Origin: Viscum album
Lineage: Eukaryota; Streptophyta; Magnoliopsida; Santalales; Viscaceae
NCBI GenBank assembly: GCA_963277665.1
Contig: OY728152.1
Coordinates: 1,185,888,357 to 1,185,952,356 of the forward strand
Direction of reading: 5' to 3'
Length of the DNA: 64,000 bases
This document shows positions 25,485 through 37,265 of this stretch, piece after piece. The notes under the pieces are model-generated. The model was given only the letters and a program-made list of their open reading frames with translations. It was not told where the DNA came from and ran no database searches. The position numbers and the translations under genes are program-made. The first letter of the stretch is position 1; each line of letters opens with the position of its first letter.

Positions 25485-25516
25485 TCGTGCGTACGTATGG
25501 AATACCGTCTCCACGA
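25485..25516 (+). promoter_or_regulatory. Stem/inner-hairpin module M2, element C 5' LTR
   Basis: Outer arms TCGTG (25485-25489) and CACGA (25512-25516). Inner arms ATGG and CCGT pair with one U-G wobble around AATA. The fifth outer pair is T-A here and G-C in M1, a compensatory difference. It lies 185 bp from M1. Confidence 0.6.
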
Positions 25517-26864
25517 TGTGATGCGACTCGTTCTACATGATCATCATTACATCGTAATTATATAAATTAATTGAATGAATAAATATGATATATGTTACAC
25601 TAATACCATTCTGGATATAAGGTATCTATAACCATAAAATAATAATAATAATTTATTCGAAAAAACATGCATAAGAACAAAAGGCAATAAAGACCCGAGT
25701 AACAGGTAACAATGAAATATTACTAATAAGAAGCTAAGAATATGACCATATATCATATCATATCAGTATGTATGATTTTGTAATAAGTCAAGAACATTAT
25801 TTAAACGATTATACAGGATCTTTGGACACGTACAAAGCAAATCAGACATAAGGTAAGGGAAATATCACAATCTCATTTTTATCCGAGATTGTTTTTACTT
25901 TGGCATTTACTGGGGTGTATTTTATCATCCACGTCCATGTTCCTTCAATATGTAATATTGTTTCCATCCACTTAAAATATTTTAAATCCAATTTTACCCT
26001 TCGGTGAGTTTTAGTAAATAATATGAAAGGAAAATTTTGTCGTTTTTCGTACGAGGTACTTGTTGACTTTTCTGACAAAAGTACGAAGAATGTTTTTTTA
26101 ACTTATACGGAATGAATGGATTTTTGAAAAATTATTTACAAGAAGTTTCCTTTACAAGATTTCAAGTTTATTTTTAATCAACATATTTTATTTTAAAGTC
26201 ATATGACATGTTATGAAAGGAAAAATGTTTTTGAAGAAGAAAGGATATTTTCCTCAAGAATGGAGTTCAAGTGTTTTATCAAAATTATTTTCCATCTAAG
26301 ATAATAAAGGGTTCTGTTTTTATCCTTATTATTACATTGATTTGATTATGTAGTGAGGGAATTATTTTTATGAAGTCATTTACCTTATATGATTTGTTTT
26401 ATGATGTCATGATGTTTCGAGAATCCCATTTTTGTTACATGTGTTATGCGATGATGTATGATTTATGATTATGTGGCACACAAAAGAAAGGATTCATTAT
26501 AAGATAGGTGGGACCTATATCTCCCTCCAATGCATTGGGTAAAGATTTATATCTCATGAGATAGACATGGCTGGAACGGATGGTTATTTCGGTTCAGTGA
26601 TACAGGACTGAAACGATGAGTGAACTCAGTTCAGAAATGGACTTTGTCCGCTAAGATAGTATTGGAAACGAGTCATGACTAACAAGAAATGATTTTCCAT
26701 GATTATGTGTGCATGCCACAAGGTTTCATGTTTTATGTTATGATTATGGGGATCTAATTTTCACTTCTATGATTTATTCCATGTAAAGATATTATGATCT
26801 CTTTTGCATGTTATGATTTTCAAAAAGATATGATAAGATTTTTATTTCCTTTATTTGCCCTTGC

Positions 26865-26880
26865 TGAGCATTTGAGCTCA
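26865..26880 (+). terminator. Conserved short hairpin near LTR 3' end, possible RNA 3'-end signal
   Basis: TGAGC-ATTTGA-GCTCA, preceded by CCTT and followed by CCCTTTTATG. The block recurs in family A (9816-9831), in B (18155-18170) and, with compensating changes, at 59470-59487. Its position about 250 bp before the LTR end suggests an R/U5 or polyadenylation-region role, which is inference. Confidence 0.4.
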
Positions 26881-27124
26881 CCCTTTTATGTTTCATTTTC
26901 CCTAGGTCAGGAAGATGGATATTAAATAGAATATGCTAAAAGGGACCCTAGATATGATGAAATAAATGGGAGACACTGTAGAAGATTTATGAACCAGTTG
27001 TTTATGTTTCCCAGTTTCTAAACACACTATACATATACGGTCCTTTGTGGTTTTGTCATATGTTGTAATAAGTGTGCTTCAATTTTGAAGTATTAACAAT
27101 GTTTGTAAATTATGGGTCGTTATA

Positions 27125-27348
27125 GTTGGTATCAGAGGAAAGGTATAGTCAACCTTTGGAAACTAGGATGTGAAAGCCTTAGTAAGAACACTAAGGATAA
27201 TTCTAAGCATAGAACACAATTTTAGTGTTTTAGAAGTGGCCATGAATAACCTAGGATAAGACCTTAAGCATGAAAATTTTATTCTTGAATTATGTGGTTT
27301 TCCTATTATAATTAGTGTTGCTCACACTATTCTTCTTGGTTTTAGTCA
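27125..27348 (+). other. Element C primer-binding site and leader
   Basis: TGGTATCAGAG at 27127-27137, two bases after the LTR, matches the initiator tRNA-Met PBS used by plant Ty3/gypsy elements. The 210-bp leader ends CTTGGTTTTAG just before the gag ATG at 27349. Confidence 0.85.
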
Positions 27349-28296
27349 ATGGATGGAACCCGAAGGAACCGTGTTAATGAGGAATGCAATGGGAAATGCA
27401 ATGATTGTCCCCCTGAGAAACCAAACAATATGGGAGCTGGAATGAAAAATCTTGTAGCCATGCTCACACAACTTTCCCAAGCTATGAATCATGTAGGACT
27501 TCCAAACGAGCAAAGGAAGGAGCACCATTCTGTTGAATCCTTCATGAGGCAGCGTTCACCTTCTTTCAGCGGGTCTACTGATCCATTAGTTTCTGAACAA
27601 TGGATTAGTACTATTGAAAAGATATTTTCAGTTCTTCAATGTTCTGAACATGATAAAGTCATCCTAGCAGTGTATCGTTTGGAAGGAGATGCTGATCAAT
27701 AGTGGAATCTTGTTAAGAATACGAGGCAAAGGGATGAAATTGGGTCCATGGAATGGGACGAGTTCAAGAGCTTATTTTTCAATAAGTACTTACCTCGTAT
27801 TCTCCGAACAAAGATGGAGAAAGAGTTTCTTGAACTGAAGCAAAGGGATAATGAATCTGTTGGTACCTATGAATCAAATTTTACAAGACTTGCAAGGTAC
27901 GCTTCTGGTATTATTATCCAACCTGAGAGTAAGATCGATCGATTCTTTATTGGCTTAAAACCAAGTCTTCGAAGGGCATTAGCCATAAGGAACTTCAATA
28001 GCTATGAGGAAATCATTCGATGTGCTCTCAAAGTCGAGATGGAGATTGGAGTAACCCATCAGTCAAATGGGTTTGATAAGAAGAGGAAGATGGAATTCAA
28101 AGGAAAATCTAAAGAGCACACTGAAAAGAAGATGAGCTTTCCCTTATGCTCAAAGTGTGGAAAGAAACATGGAGGGAGTTGTCTTAAAGGGACAAGTAAA
28201 TGTTTCAAATGTGGAAAGGAAGGTCATCGGGCATTTGAATGCCGTGATAATTGGAAGAAGATGTCTACTGATGGAAACAAAGGAAGGGATACATAG
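27349..28296 (+). pseudogene. gag: Element C gag (broken)
   Basis: Gag forms the virus-like particle and packages element RNA. The frame starts at ATG 27349. Capsid-region motifs include SGSTDPLVSEQWISTIEKIF and, further on, FFNKYLP and EFLELKQ with GTYESNFTRLARY. A knuckle-like CSKCGKKHGGSCLKG is followed by CFKCGKEGHRAFEC near the C-terminus. An in-frame TAG at 27700-27702 splits the capsid region just before a Trp codon, and the frame ends at TAG 28294-28296. The next knuckle (GHYSNQC, 28338 onward) is in another frame, so there is also a frameshift between about 28300 and 28340. Only a 117-residue N-terminal piece could be made. Confidence 0.9.
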
Positions 28297-28316
28297 AATG
28301 AAACTACTACACTTCA

Positions 28317-31300
28317 ATGTTTCAAGTCAAGGAGATGGGGCATTATTCCAATCAATGCCCAAATCCAAGGGTTGATGATGATGGTCGATGTCAACAAAAT
28401 CTTAAGTCTAAAGACAAAGGAAAGTTACATGCAATTTCTATCAGTGATGTGGAGTACGATAATGAAGTGGTAAATGGTACACTTACCATCCACTGTAAAG
28501 TAGCAAATGTTTTATTTGATTCTTGATCCACCCACTCATTTATTTATAAAGAATTTTCTAAGGGTATCACCATATTACGTCACACATTAGATGTTGAGTT
28601 AGCTGTGACAACACCTAATGGCACAACAGTCGCATCAAAAGTTTATAATTCTTCTCTGATTGAAGTTTGTGGGAAAGTGCTTCTTGAAAATCTTGTGATC
28701 CTTCCTATAGTGGAATTTGATGTGATTCTTGGCATGGATTGGCTTTCTCTACATGGATCTCATATCAATTTCCAAATAAGGGAAGTCACATTTCATATTC
28801 CAGATAAATCTACGATCGTCTATCGATGCAAGGATGAATATAACCTTCCAGTGGAAATTCCTTCCATCTTATGGGTCTTGATTCCACTAAATGAAGGTTA
28901 TTTATCTCAAATGGTTGGTGAGAAACTCAAAATTAAGAATATGCCCATCGTACGGGAGTTTGATGATGTCTTTCTGGAGGAATTACTGGGTCTTCCACCA
29001 AATCATGAAGTTGAGTTTTCAATAGAACTCGTACCGGGTGCTTTGCCTATTTCAAAGACACCTTATATAATGGCCCCAATTGAGTTGCAGGAATTGAAGA
29101 AGCAACTCCAAGAGAATCTTGATAAGGGATTCATACGCCCTAGTGCGTCACCTTGGGCAGCACCTGTTCTAATTGTTAAGAAGAAAGATGGAAAAATGAG
29201 ACTCTGCATTGATTATCGAGAACATAACAAGATCACTATCAAGAACAAATATCCTCTCCCACGCATTGATGACTTATTTGACCAACTACGTGGAGCTCAA
29301 TACTTTTCCAAGATTGATCTTCGTTCATGGTATCATCAATTAAGGGTCAAAAGGGAGGATACACCAAAGACGGCTTTTCGTACAAGGTATGGACACTATG
29401 AATTTATAGTGATGCCATTTGGTCTTACTAATTCCCCTGCTATCTTCATGGATCTATTGAATAGAGTCTTTAGAGACTATCATGATCAATTTGTGGTAGT
29501 CTTTATAGATGATATTCTTGTCCATTCAAAGAGCAAGGAAGAGCATGAAGATCACTTGAGAATTATATTGAAGACCCTGAGAAAGGAGAAGATTTATGCC
29601 AAATTTACCAAGTGTGAATTTTTGTTTCAAAAAGTTTCATTTTTGGGTCACATAATCTCAAAAGAGGGGATATTTATGGATCCAGCAAAAACAGAGGTTA
29701 TCGAAAGATGGTCGAGACCAACAACAGTAACTGAGATCCGAAGTTTTCTTGGTTTGCCTGGATATTATCGACATTCTGTAAAATATTTTTCACGATTATC
29801 TAATACACTCACCACGTTGACTCTGAAAGGAGTTAAGTTTGTTTGGACAGAGGAATGTGAAGAGAATTTCAAGAAGTTGAAAAGAAGGTTATCCCGTGCA
29901 CCTGTGCTCACACTGCCTTGTAGTGGAGAAAGGTTTGTGATCTATAGTGATGCATCCAAGAAGGGATTGGGGTGTGTTCTTATGCAAAATGATATGATGA
30001 TAGCTTATGCCTCACGACAGTTGAAAATCCATGAGCAAAATTACCCAACACATGATTTGGAGTTGGCTGCGGTAATCTTTGCATTAATGATTTGGAGGCA
30101 TTACCTTTATGGTGAACGGTGTGATATTTATACTGATCGTAAAAGTTTAAAGTATATTTTCACACAAAAGGAGCTGAATATGCGTCAAAGAAGATGGTTG
30201 GAGCTGATTAAGGATTGTGACTGCTCAATCCATTACCACCATGGGAAAGCAAACAAGGTGGAAGATGCATTAAGTCGAAAAGACCATGCTAGTTTATCCA
30301 TGATGAGGATCACAAAAGATCCAATATTTATGGATTTACAAAGGATGGATCATGGAATCATAATGGAAGTGGAAAATTCTTATCTTTCTCAAATGACTGT
30401 TCAACCATCTATACATGTGATGATTAAAGAGGCACAGAAAGAAGATGTAGAGTTACAAAAGAAGGTGAAAAATAATCCTGAATTCAACCTTGATTGTGAT
30501 GGGATAATAATGTTCAGGAATAGGGTTTGTGTTCCTTCCATCCCCGAAATAAAGAAGGAGCTGCTGGATGAGGCTCATAGTTCTTCATTCTCTATTAATC
30601 CTGGAAGCACGAAGATGTATAGGGACTTGAAAGAGTACTTCTGGTGGGATGGCATGAAAAGAGATGTTGCTGAATATGTCTCTCAATGCTTGGATTGTCA
30701 ACAAGTAAAAGCTGAGAGACAGAAGTCTAAGGGGATGTTACAACAATTACCCATACCCGAATGGAAATGGGAAAAAATCACTATGGATTTTGTCACAGGA
30801 CTTAATAAAACATCCAAAGGCAATAATGCTATATGGGTCATAGTTGATCGTCTTACAAAGTCTGCACACTTCATTGCTATTAGAGAGGATTTCTCTCTAG
30901 ATCATCTTGCCAGGATATATGTAAAGGAAGTGGTAAGATTGCATGGAGTACCACTTTCTATTATATCTGATCGGGATCCGAGATTTACCTCGAAGTTCTG
31001 GAGAAGTCTTCAGCATACTCTGGATACAGAGTTGAGTTTCAGCACTACTTATCATCCCCAGACAGACAGTCAGTCTGAGAGAACAATTCAAACCCTAGAA
31101 GATATGTTGAGAGCTTGCTCTATGGATTCCAAAGGAGGTTGGGATCAACACCTACCTTTGGTGGAATTTTCTTATAATAATAGCTTTCACTCCAGTATTC
31201 AGATGGCTCCTTATGAAGCTCTCTATGGAAAGAAACGCAGGACTCCAACTTGCTGGGATGAAGTTGGGGAAAGAAAGCTAATAGGACATGATCTCATTGA

Positions 31301-31828
31301 TGAAATGGCAGAAAATGTTAGATCTATTCAACAACACATAAGAGCATCTCAGAGTCGACAGAAAAGTTATGCCGACAACCGAAGAAAAGACCTAGAGTTT
31401 GAAGTGGGTGATAAAGTGTTCTTACGAATATCTCCCTAGAAGAAGGTTATGAGATTTAGAAAGAAGGGGATGTTGAGCCCTAGATATATCGGTCCTTTCG
31501 AAATACTGGATCGTGTTGGAAAGGTAGCTTACGATTGTCGCTTCCACCGAATCTCTCTCATGTTCACGATGTGTTCCATGTATCTCTCCGGAGAAAGTAC
31601 ATACCTGATCCTTCACATGTACTCAACTCAGAAGTTGTACCGCTGGAGCAAGATCTTTCGTATGAAGAACAACCGACAGAGATTCTGGATCGTAGCGAAA
31701 AATTCCTACAAAACAAGACCACTCGATTGGTGAAAGTTTTATGGAGGAACCACCAACTTGAAGAAGCTACATGGGAGCTTGAGGATATTATGAGGGAGAA
31801 GTATCCTCATCTGTTTGTTACAAAGTGA
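28317..31828 (+). pseudogene. pol: Element C pol: protease, RT, RNase H, integrase, chromodomain-like tail (broken)
   Basis: The polyprotein for retrotransposition. The first part (28317-28526) has the last zinc knuckle and runs to the protease active site, where FDS is followed by a TGA at 28524-28526. The main open stretch, 28605-31439 (944 codons), holds the protease remainder (GMDWLS), RT ([10 protein letters not shown] near residue 200, catalytic FIDDIL near 300), RNase H (IYSDAS near 445, ending DALSRK near 556) and integrase. In the integrase, the zinc region has H near 657, a second His position reading SINPGS, and C..C near 695. The catalytic residues are D near 728, D near 790 and E near 825. 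A TAG at 31437-31439 and a frameshift near 31533-31545 separate the C-terminal VKVLWRNH tail (to 31828). RT and RNase H look intact; the whole is not functional as one protein. Confidence 0.92.
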
Positions 31829-31854
31829 CGAATTTCGAGGGAGAAATTCTTTTT

Positions 31855-31867
31855 AAGGGGGGTAGAA
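31855..31867 (+). promoter_or_regulatory. Polypurine tract of element C
   Basis: AAGGGGGGTAGAA lies immediately before the 3' LTR start TGTAACACCC. It is the usual plus-strand DNA primer site, and its complement TTCTACCC marks the same edge in families A and B. Confidence 0.85.
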
Positions 31868-34800
31868 TGTAACACCCGAGATTTTTATGAGTAATATTTT
31901 GTTTTTAATATATCATCAAAGGAATATTTCACTACATACTATCTTGGATTACTTTACACGCAATCGCGACCTTCCTCGATAGCTTGCGTCGTACGCAATA
32001 CTGAGTTTCACTAAACAACGATATGATATTAAAATATTATTAAAACTAGCCGTTATGAATAGTAATAACCACTTTTTGAAATTTTATAAAATTTATTTTT
32101 CAAAATCGACTTCATTTTTGGATTCGGAATACCGAAATTAGCCTAGGGTGAAATTTTGGTATTTTTCTGAAAACATCCAATTTTTGATGAATAGTGAAAC
32201 CACTAAGTGGTAGGTTAAACACTGAATTTTGCATAAAACTTAATTTTACCGCTTTTGTGAATGGAATTTCGAAATTCCGACAGACACGGTTGATATCAGT
32301 AAGTAAAATGTGGTTCAATGAGATAAAAATAATTTTTTGGTGAATAGTAACTTTTTTTTTACCGCGGTTATTAGTAAATAGGGTAACTAAGGGTAAATAT
32401 GATATTACTATTACCCAAACACATGTCCCAATTCTATTGGATAAGATTAATTTGACCAAAAACAATCTTAAGAATAAAATATGACCATTTAGGCCCACTT
32501 GTATTAGATTAGGACATTTATTATTAATTTATTTAATGAAGGGTTAAAATAGTTAAAATCAAAGTTTAATATGTAAATCATTTTAAATATGGGGTTATAC
32601 ATAAGATAAATTCGACTATAAATATTAATTAGATAGATAAAAAGATTTCCTACAAAATGGTATTTTATTTATAATTTTTAGACATTAAATAATTAAATTT
32701 ATTTATGACACAATGATGATGCAATAATTATCTTATTAATGAAATATTGACATAATTGATGTTATAAACACCAAACTAAATGTAATTTGAGACTTTTTAT
32801 GAATCCCACTAGTTTTCTAGGTTACTATGATATATTATTGTTGATTTAATCAACTTGGTTTGAACATATAATTCTGTTATGACTTTCACAAAAATCATAT
32901 ATCAAATAGTGTAAAAATTGACACAAAATAGTTTTTAAATCAAATATTATATTATTAATTGTTATTTTATTCATAAAAATCTAAGGTTCGGCCAAATGAC
33001 TTAGATAAGGATATATATATTAATAATAAACAATTTGGGGTTCTTTTTCCATGTTATAGTAAGTGTATTAACCATATATTGTAAGAAAACAAAAAGACAC
33101 GGTAAAAGTTAAATTATTTAACTTAGAGTTAAATCTAATTGATAAGTTTAAAATAATAACCTAAACTTGTCTAAATTCTATTTTTTGATATGATTTCGAC
33201 CCATCCCCACTTTAGCTTCGAAATAAGACCCTATAGAACCATTATAAACCAATTTTGACTTTAATATAAAATAATATTTTGAGATATTCCTAAGGTGCCC
33301 CTCTCCTCCCTTATAAAAGGGCACCTCCTCCCCCTCCTCCTCACACCAATTTGAGCACTCATGCTCGGCCAAACCCTGACAAAATCCCTTATCCACTTCC
33401 CTAGAATAATCCTATAGGTCTTGGTCTTCTTCAAAGTCCAATCTTAGTTCCCTAAGTGGAGGATTTAAAGAGGCGTTTAAAAGAAGAGGTAATATCCATT
33501 ACCGATCATTTCAATTTCTTTCTTATTCAACTTCTTCTTCTTTAGTTGTTTCATGATAAAGTAATAACATCAGTATTACATACATACTGATATGTTAATA
33601 TAAATATGAAACAACCCTAATTCACCTTCTATCCATCCTACGGAAAAATGTAATCACCGCGCGTGCGTACGTACGGAATACCGTCTCCACGCCGTGGTGT
33701 AATCTATTTTCCACCACCACCTTACTTGGATGGGTATAATGGTGTAAATAATGACTATATATGAATATTAAAAAGTTATATTGATTCTGAAATAGTATAC
33801 ATACACTCCAATACAATTCCACGATCATAGGAACGATATCATCACTCGTGCGTACATACGGAATACTGTCTCTACTATGTGATGCGACTCGTTCTAAATG
33901 ATCATCATTACATAGTAATTATATAAATTAATTGAATGAATAAATATGATATATGTTACACTAATACCATTCTTGATATAAGTTATCTATAACCCTAAAA
34001 GAAGAATAAGAATTCATTCGGCAAAACATGCATAAGAACAAAAGGCAATAAAGACCTGAGTAACAAGTAACAATGAAATATTACTAATAAGAAGCTAAGA
34101 ATATGACCATATATCATATCATATCAATATGTATGATTCTGTAATAAGTCAATAATATTATTTAAACCATTATACAGGAGCTTTGGACACGTACAAAGCA
34201 AATCGGACATAAGGTATGGGAAATATCACAATCTCATTTTTATCCGAGATTGTTTTTACTTTGGCATTTATTGGGGTGTATTTTATCATCAACATCCATG
34301 TTACCTCAATATGTAATATTATTTCCCTCCACTTACAATAGTTTCTTCCAATTTTACCCTTCGGTTAGTTTTAGTAAAGAATATGAAAGGAATCTTTTGT
34401 CGTTTTTTGTACGAGGAACTTTTTGACTTTTCTGACAAAAGTACGAAGAATGTTTTTTTAACTTATACGGCATGAATGGATTTTTAAAACATTATTTCCA
34501 AGAAGCTTCCTTTACAAGTTTTCATGTTTATTTTTAATCAACTTCTTTTATTTTAATTTAGTATGACATGTTATGAAAGGAAAAATGTTTTTAAAAAAGA
34601 AAGAATATTTTCCTCAAGAATGGAGTTCAAGTGTTTTATCAAAATTATTTTCCATCTAAGATAATAAAGGGTTCTATTTTTATCTCTATTATTACATTTA
34701 TTTGATTATGTTGTGAGGGAATTATTTTTATGAAGTCATTTACCTTATATGATTTGTTTTATGATGTCATGATGTTTCAAGAATCCCATTTTTTTTACAT

Positions 34801-35483
34801 GTGTTATGCGATGATGTATGATTTATGATTATGTGGCACACATAAGAAAGGATTCATTATAAGATGGGTGGGACCTATATCTCCCTCCATTTCATTGGGT
34901 AAAGATTTATATCTAATGAGATAGACATGGCTGGAACGGAAGGTTATTTCGGTTCATTGATACAGGACTGAAACGAGGAGTGAACTCTGTTCAGAAATGG
35001 GCTTTGTCCGCTAAAATAGTCTTGGCAATGAGTCTTGACTAACAAGAAATGATTTTCATGATTATGTGTGCATGCCACAAGGTTTCAAGTTTTATGTTAT
35101 GATTATGGGGATCTCATATTCACTTCTATGATTTATCCCATGTTAATATATTATGATCTCTTTTGCAGGTTATGATTTTCAAAAACATATGATATTATTT
35201 TTATTTCCTTTATTTTCCCTTGATGAGAATTTGAGCTCACCCTTTTATGTTTCCTTTTCCCCAGGTCAGGAAGATGGATATTAAGTAGAATATGCTAAAA
35301 GGGACCCTAGATATGATGAAATAAATGGGAGACACTGTAGAAGATTTATGAACCAGTTGTTTATGTTTCCCAGTTTCTAAAGACACTATACCTATATGGT
35401 TCTTTGTGGTTTTCTCATATGTTGTAATAAGTGTGCTTCAATTTTGAAGTATTAACGATGTATGTAAAGTATGGGTCGTTATA
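31868..35483 (+). repeat. Element C 3' LTR
   Basis: 3616 bp, collinear with the 5' LTR, with a TATA box at 33312-33319. Module M1 (33661-33692) is intact and M2 (33846-33877) has lost its outer pairing. It ends GGTCGTTATA and is followed by the CGTAC target copy. Confidence 0.9.
33661..33692 (+). promoter_or_regulatory. Stem/inner-hairpin module M1, element C 3' LTR
   Basis: Outer arms GCGTG (33661-33665) and CACGC (33688-33692), inner ACGG and CCGT, identical in plan to the 5' LTR copy. Confidence 0.6.
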
Positions 35484-35510
35484 CGTACCGTGGAAACATG
35501 GGGTGTTACA
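35484..35510 (-). repeat. LTR2 of family A, last part
   Basis: CGTAC (target copy) then CGTGGAAACATGGGGTGTTACA completes LTR2, matching the end of LTR1 at 6811-6832. It shows that C landed 22 bp inside this LTR. Confidence 0.85.
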
Positions 35511-36050
35511 TTCTCCCATCTATAAAATAATTTCATCTTTGAAATTTCTAGAATATTACTGCATAAAAAGACTAGGGTGGTTCTTCATCATAAGTTTCTC
35601 GGGTTCCCAGATTGCCTCTTCCATCTTATGGTTTCTCCATAGAACTTTTACCAGACAAGTCGTCCAATTTTTTATCACTTGTTCAATTGAATCTAGAACC
35701 TTGTTAGGATCTTCACAATAAGACAAATCAGGTTCCAATTCTATATTGTCATAGGTGAGTACAAGTGTTTGGTCATGCAAGAATTTTCTCAACATTGATA
35801 CATGGAACACATCATGGACTTTGGAGAGACTTGGCGGAATTTCTAATCGGTTTGCTACAGCCCCAATTCGTTCTAGATTTTAGAATGGTCTGATGTACTC
35901 GAGAACCGGTTTTATCTTCTTATCAAAATGTATATCACCCTTCATGGAGATGCCTTCAAGAAAATAGGATCTCTTATCTGAAATTCCAAATCCATCCTTT
36001 AGTTATTGACATAACTCTTTAGACTAATTTGAGTTTCTTTGATGTGTTTT
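35511..36050 (-). pseudogene. Body2: integrase C-terminus and chromodomain-like tail
   Basis: The minus-strand frame 35810-35556 reads MFHVSMLRKF, then DLSYCEDPNKVLDSIEQV and LVKVLWRNHKMEEAIWEPE. This is the typical tail of Tekay-like integrase with its short chromodomain-like end, and it is better preserved than in body1. Upstream, 36000-35811 encodes the degraded LEFQ-type beginning of the integrase C-terminal domain with stops. The polypurine-tract complement TTCTCCC is at 35511. The catalytic core is absent, as in body1. Confidence 0.78.
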
Positions 36051-36847
36051 TGGATTACCTTGGTCTTTGAAGGATCAATAGATATTCCATCCTTAGAAAA
36101 AATATGTCCATGAAAATAAATCTCCTAAAGCCAGAATTATCACTTACTAAACATCCCATATAATTCATGTCTTCTAAGAGTATTCAGGATAATGTTCAGA
36201 TGATTTTCATGATCTTTGTAGCTTTGGGAGTATACCAAGATATCATCAATAAATACCACAAAAAAATCCTCGATATATTCCTTCAAACATTATTCATTAT
36301 ATCCATGAAATCATAGGCTGCATTTTTCAATCCAAAAGGCATTACTATAAACTCGTAATGCCCGTACCTGGTTCGAAATGATATATTTATAATGTCTTCC
36401 TTCTTCACACACAACTGATGATATTCATATTAACGTTAAATATTTGAAAGGTATTTATCACCATGAAGTTGGTCAAACAAAATCATCAATGCGAGGTCAG
36501 GGATACTTGTTCTTTATTGTTATAGCATTTATCTCCCTGTAGTCAATGCAAAACCTCATAGATCCATCATTATTCTTAACAAAAAGAATAGGGGATCCCC
36601 ATGGAGAGACACTAGGGCGAATAAATCCCCTATTATTCAATTCCTCTAGTTGATTATTTAGTTCTACTAATTCCACTGTGGCCATTCTATAATGGGTCAT
36701 CGGTATGGGCCTTGATCTAGAAATTAAATCAATGGAAAACGTAATTTCAAGTTTTGGAGGATGTCCAGGTAAATCATCTGGAAACACATCAACATATTCA
36801 TTCACAATAGGTACACCCATTATTTGAACATAACATTCCTCTCCCAT
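36051..36847 (-). pseudogene. Body2: truncated reverse transcriptase
   Basis: The frame 36847-36497 contains the pre-RT motif DDLPGHPP, then [19 protein letters not shown] and [20 protein letters not shown]. After a frame change the palm continues with the catalytic box reading FIDDILVYS (near 36250), so unlike body1 the two aspartates are kept. The sequence ends DPSKTKVIQKHI and passes directly into the integrase C-terminus, the same junction as body1. RNase H and most of integrase are missing. Scattered frameshifts make it non-coding as a whole. Confidence 0.78.
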
Positions 36848-37265
36848 AGTTATTTCATTCTCTTAAACCGCAATAATTGAAGATAGTTGAGATACTAGGG
36901 GTGGATATAGATAATAATTAGGTGGTGATGTTTCTTCTATAAAGAAAAGGTACTCCTTATCATCATAAAAATTGTAACCTCCTTCTCCTTATAATAAATT
37001 TCTTCATCATGGTATGAAAGCCAATCTATACTGAGGATTATATCAAATTCCATCATGGTTATGATGACGAGATCAACATATAATGAACATTTATATGCTC
37101 TAATGTGAACTGATTCACAAAACATTGTTGGGATGATACATCCCTTAAGAGTTTTTACTAACAAATCCCATGTTAAGTCAGATATATAATATCTAATTTT
37201 CTTAGAAAACTGGGAATATATGAAACAATGTGACGATCCAGAATCAAATAATGGATTTTCTAAAC
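36848..37265 (-). pseudogene. Body2: aspartic protease remnant
   Basis: In pieces on the minus strand: LFDSGSSHCF near 37250 keeps the catalytic DSG, and the stretch 37164-36937 includes MEFDIILSIDWLSYHDEE. A frameshift near 36950 separates it from the RT frame. It resembles body1's protease but with an intact active-site triplet. Confidence 0.7.

Larger units (their letters stand above)
23503..27124 (+). repeat. Element C 5' LTR
   Basis: 3622 bp, from TGTAACACCC to GGTCGTTATA. U3 contains a GCAATCGCGACC...CGTACGCAAT block. The TATA box lies about 1.45 kb in and the two structural modules lie 340-570 bp downstream of it, so they should fall in the transcript leader. The TGAGC/GCTCA hairpin is at 26865-26880. 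Confidence 0.9.
23503..35483 (+). mobile_element. Element C: full-length but inactive Ty3/gypsy chromovirus (Tekay/Del-like)
   Basis: An 11,981-bp element with LTRs of 3622 and 3616 bp. It is flanked by an exact CGTAC duplication (23498-23502, 35484-35488) and inserted 22 bp from the end of LTR2. The internal order is PBS, leader, gag, protease, RT, RNase H, integrase, chromodomain-like tail, polypurine tract. Over the first 240 or so bases the LTRs agree at roughly 94% by eye, so it is the youngest or near-youngest insertion here together with B. Four in-frame stops and two frameshifts break gag-pol. Lineage placement rests on the integrase and tail motifs and on the very long LTRs. Confidence 0.9.
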
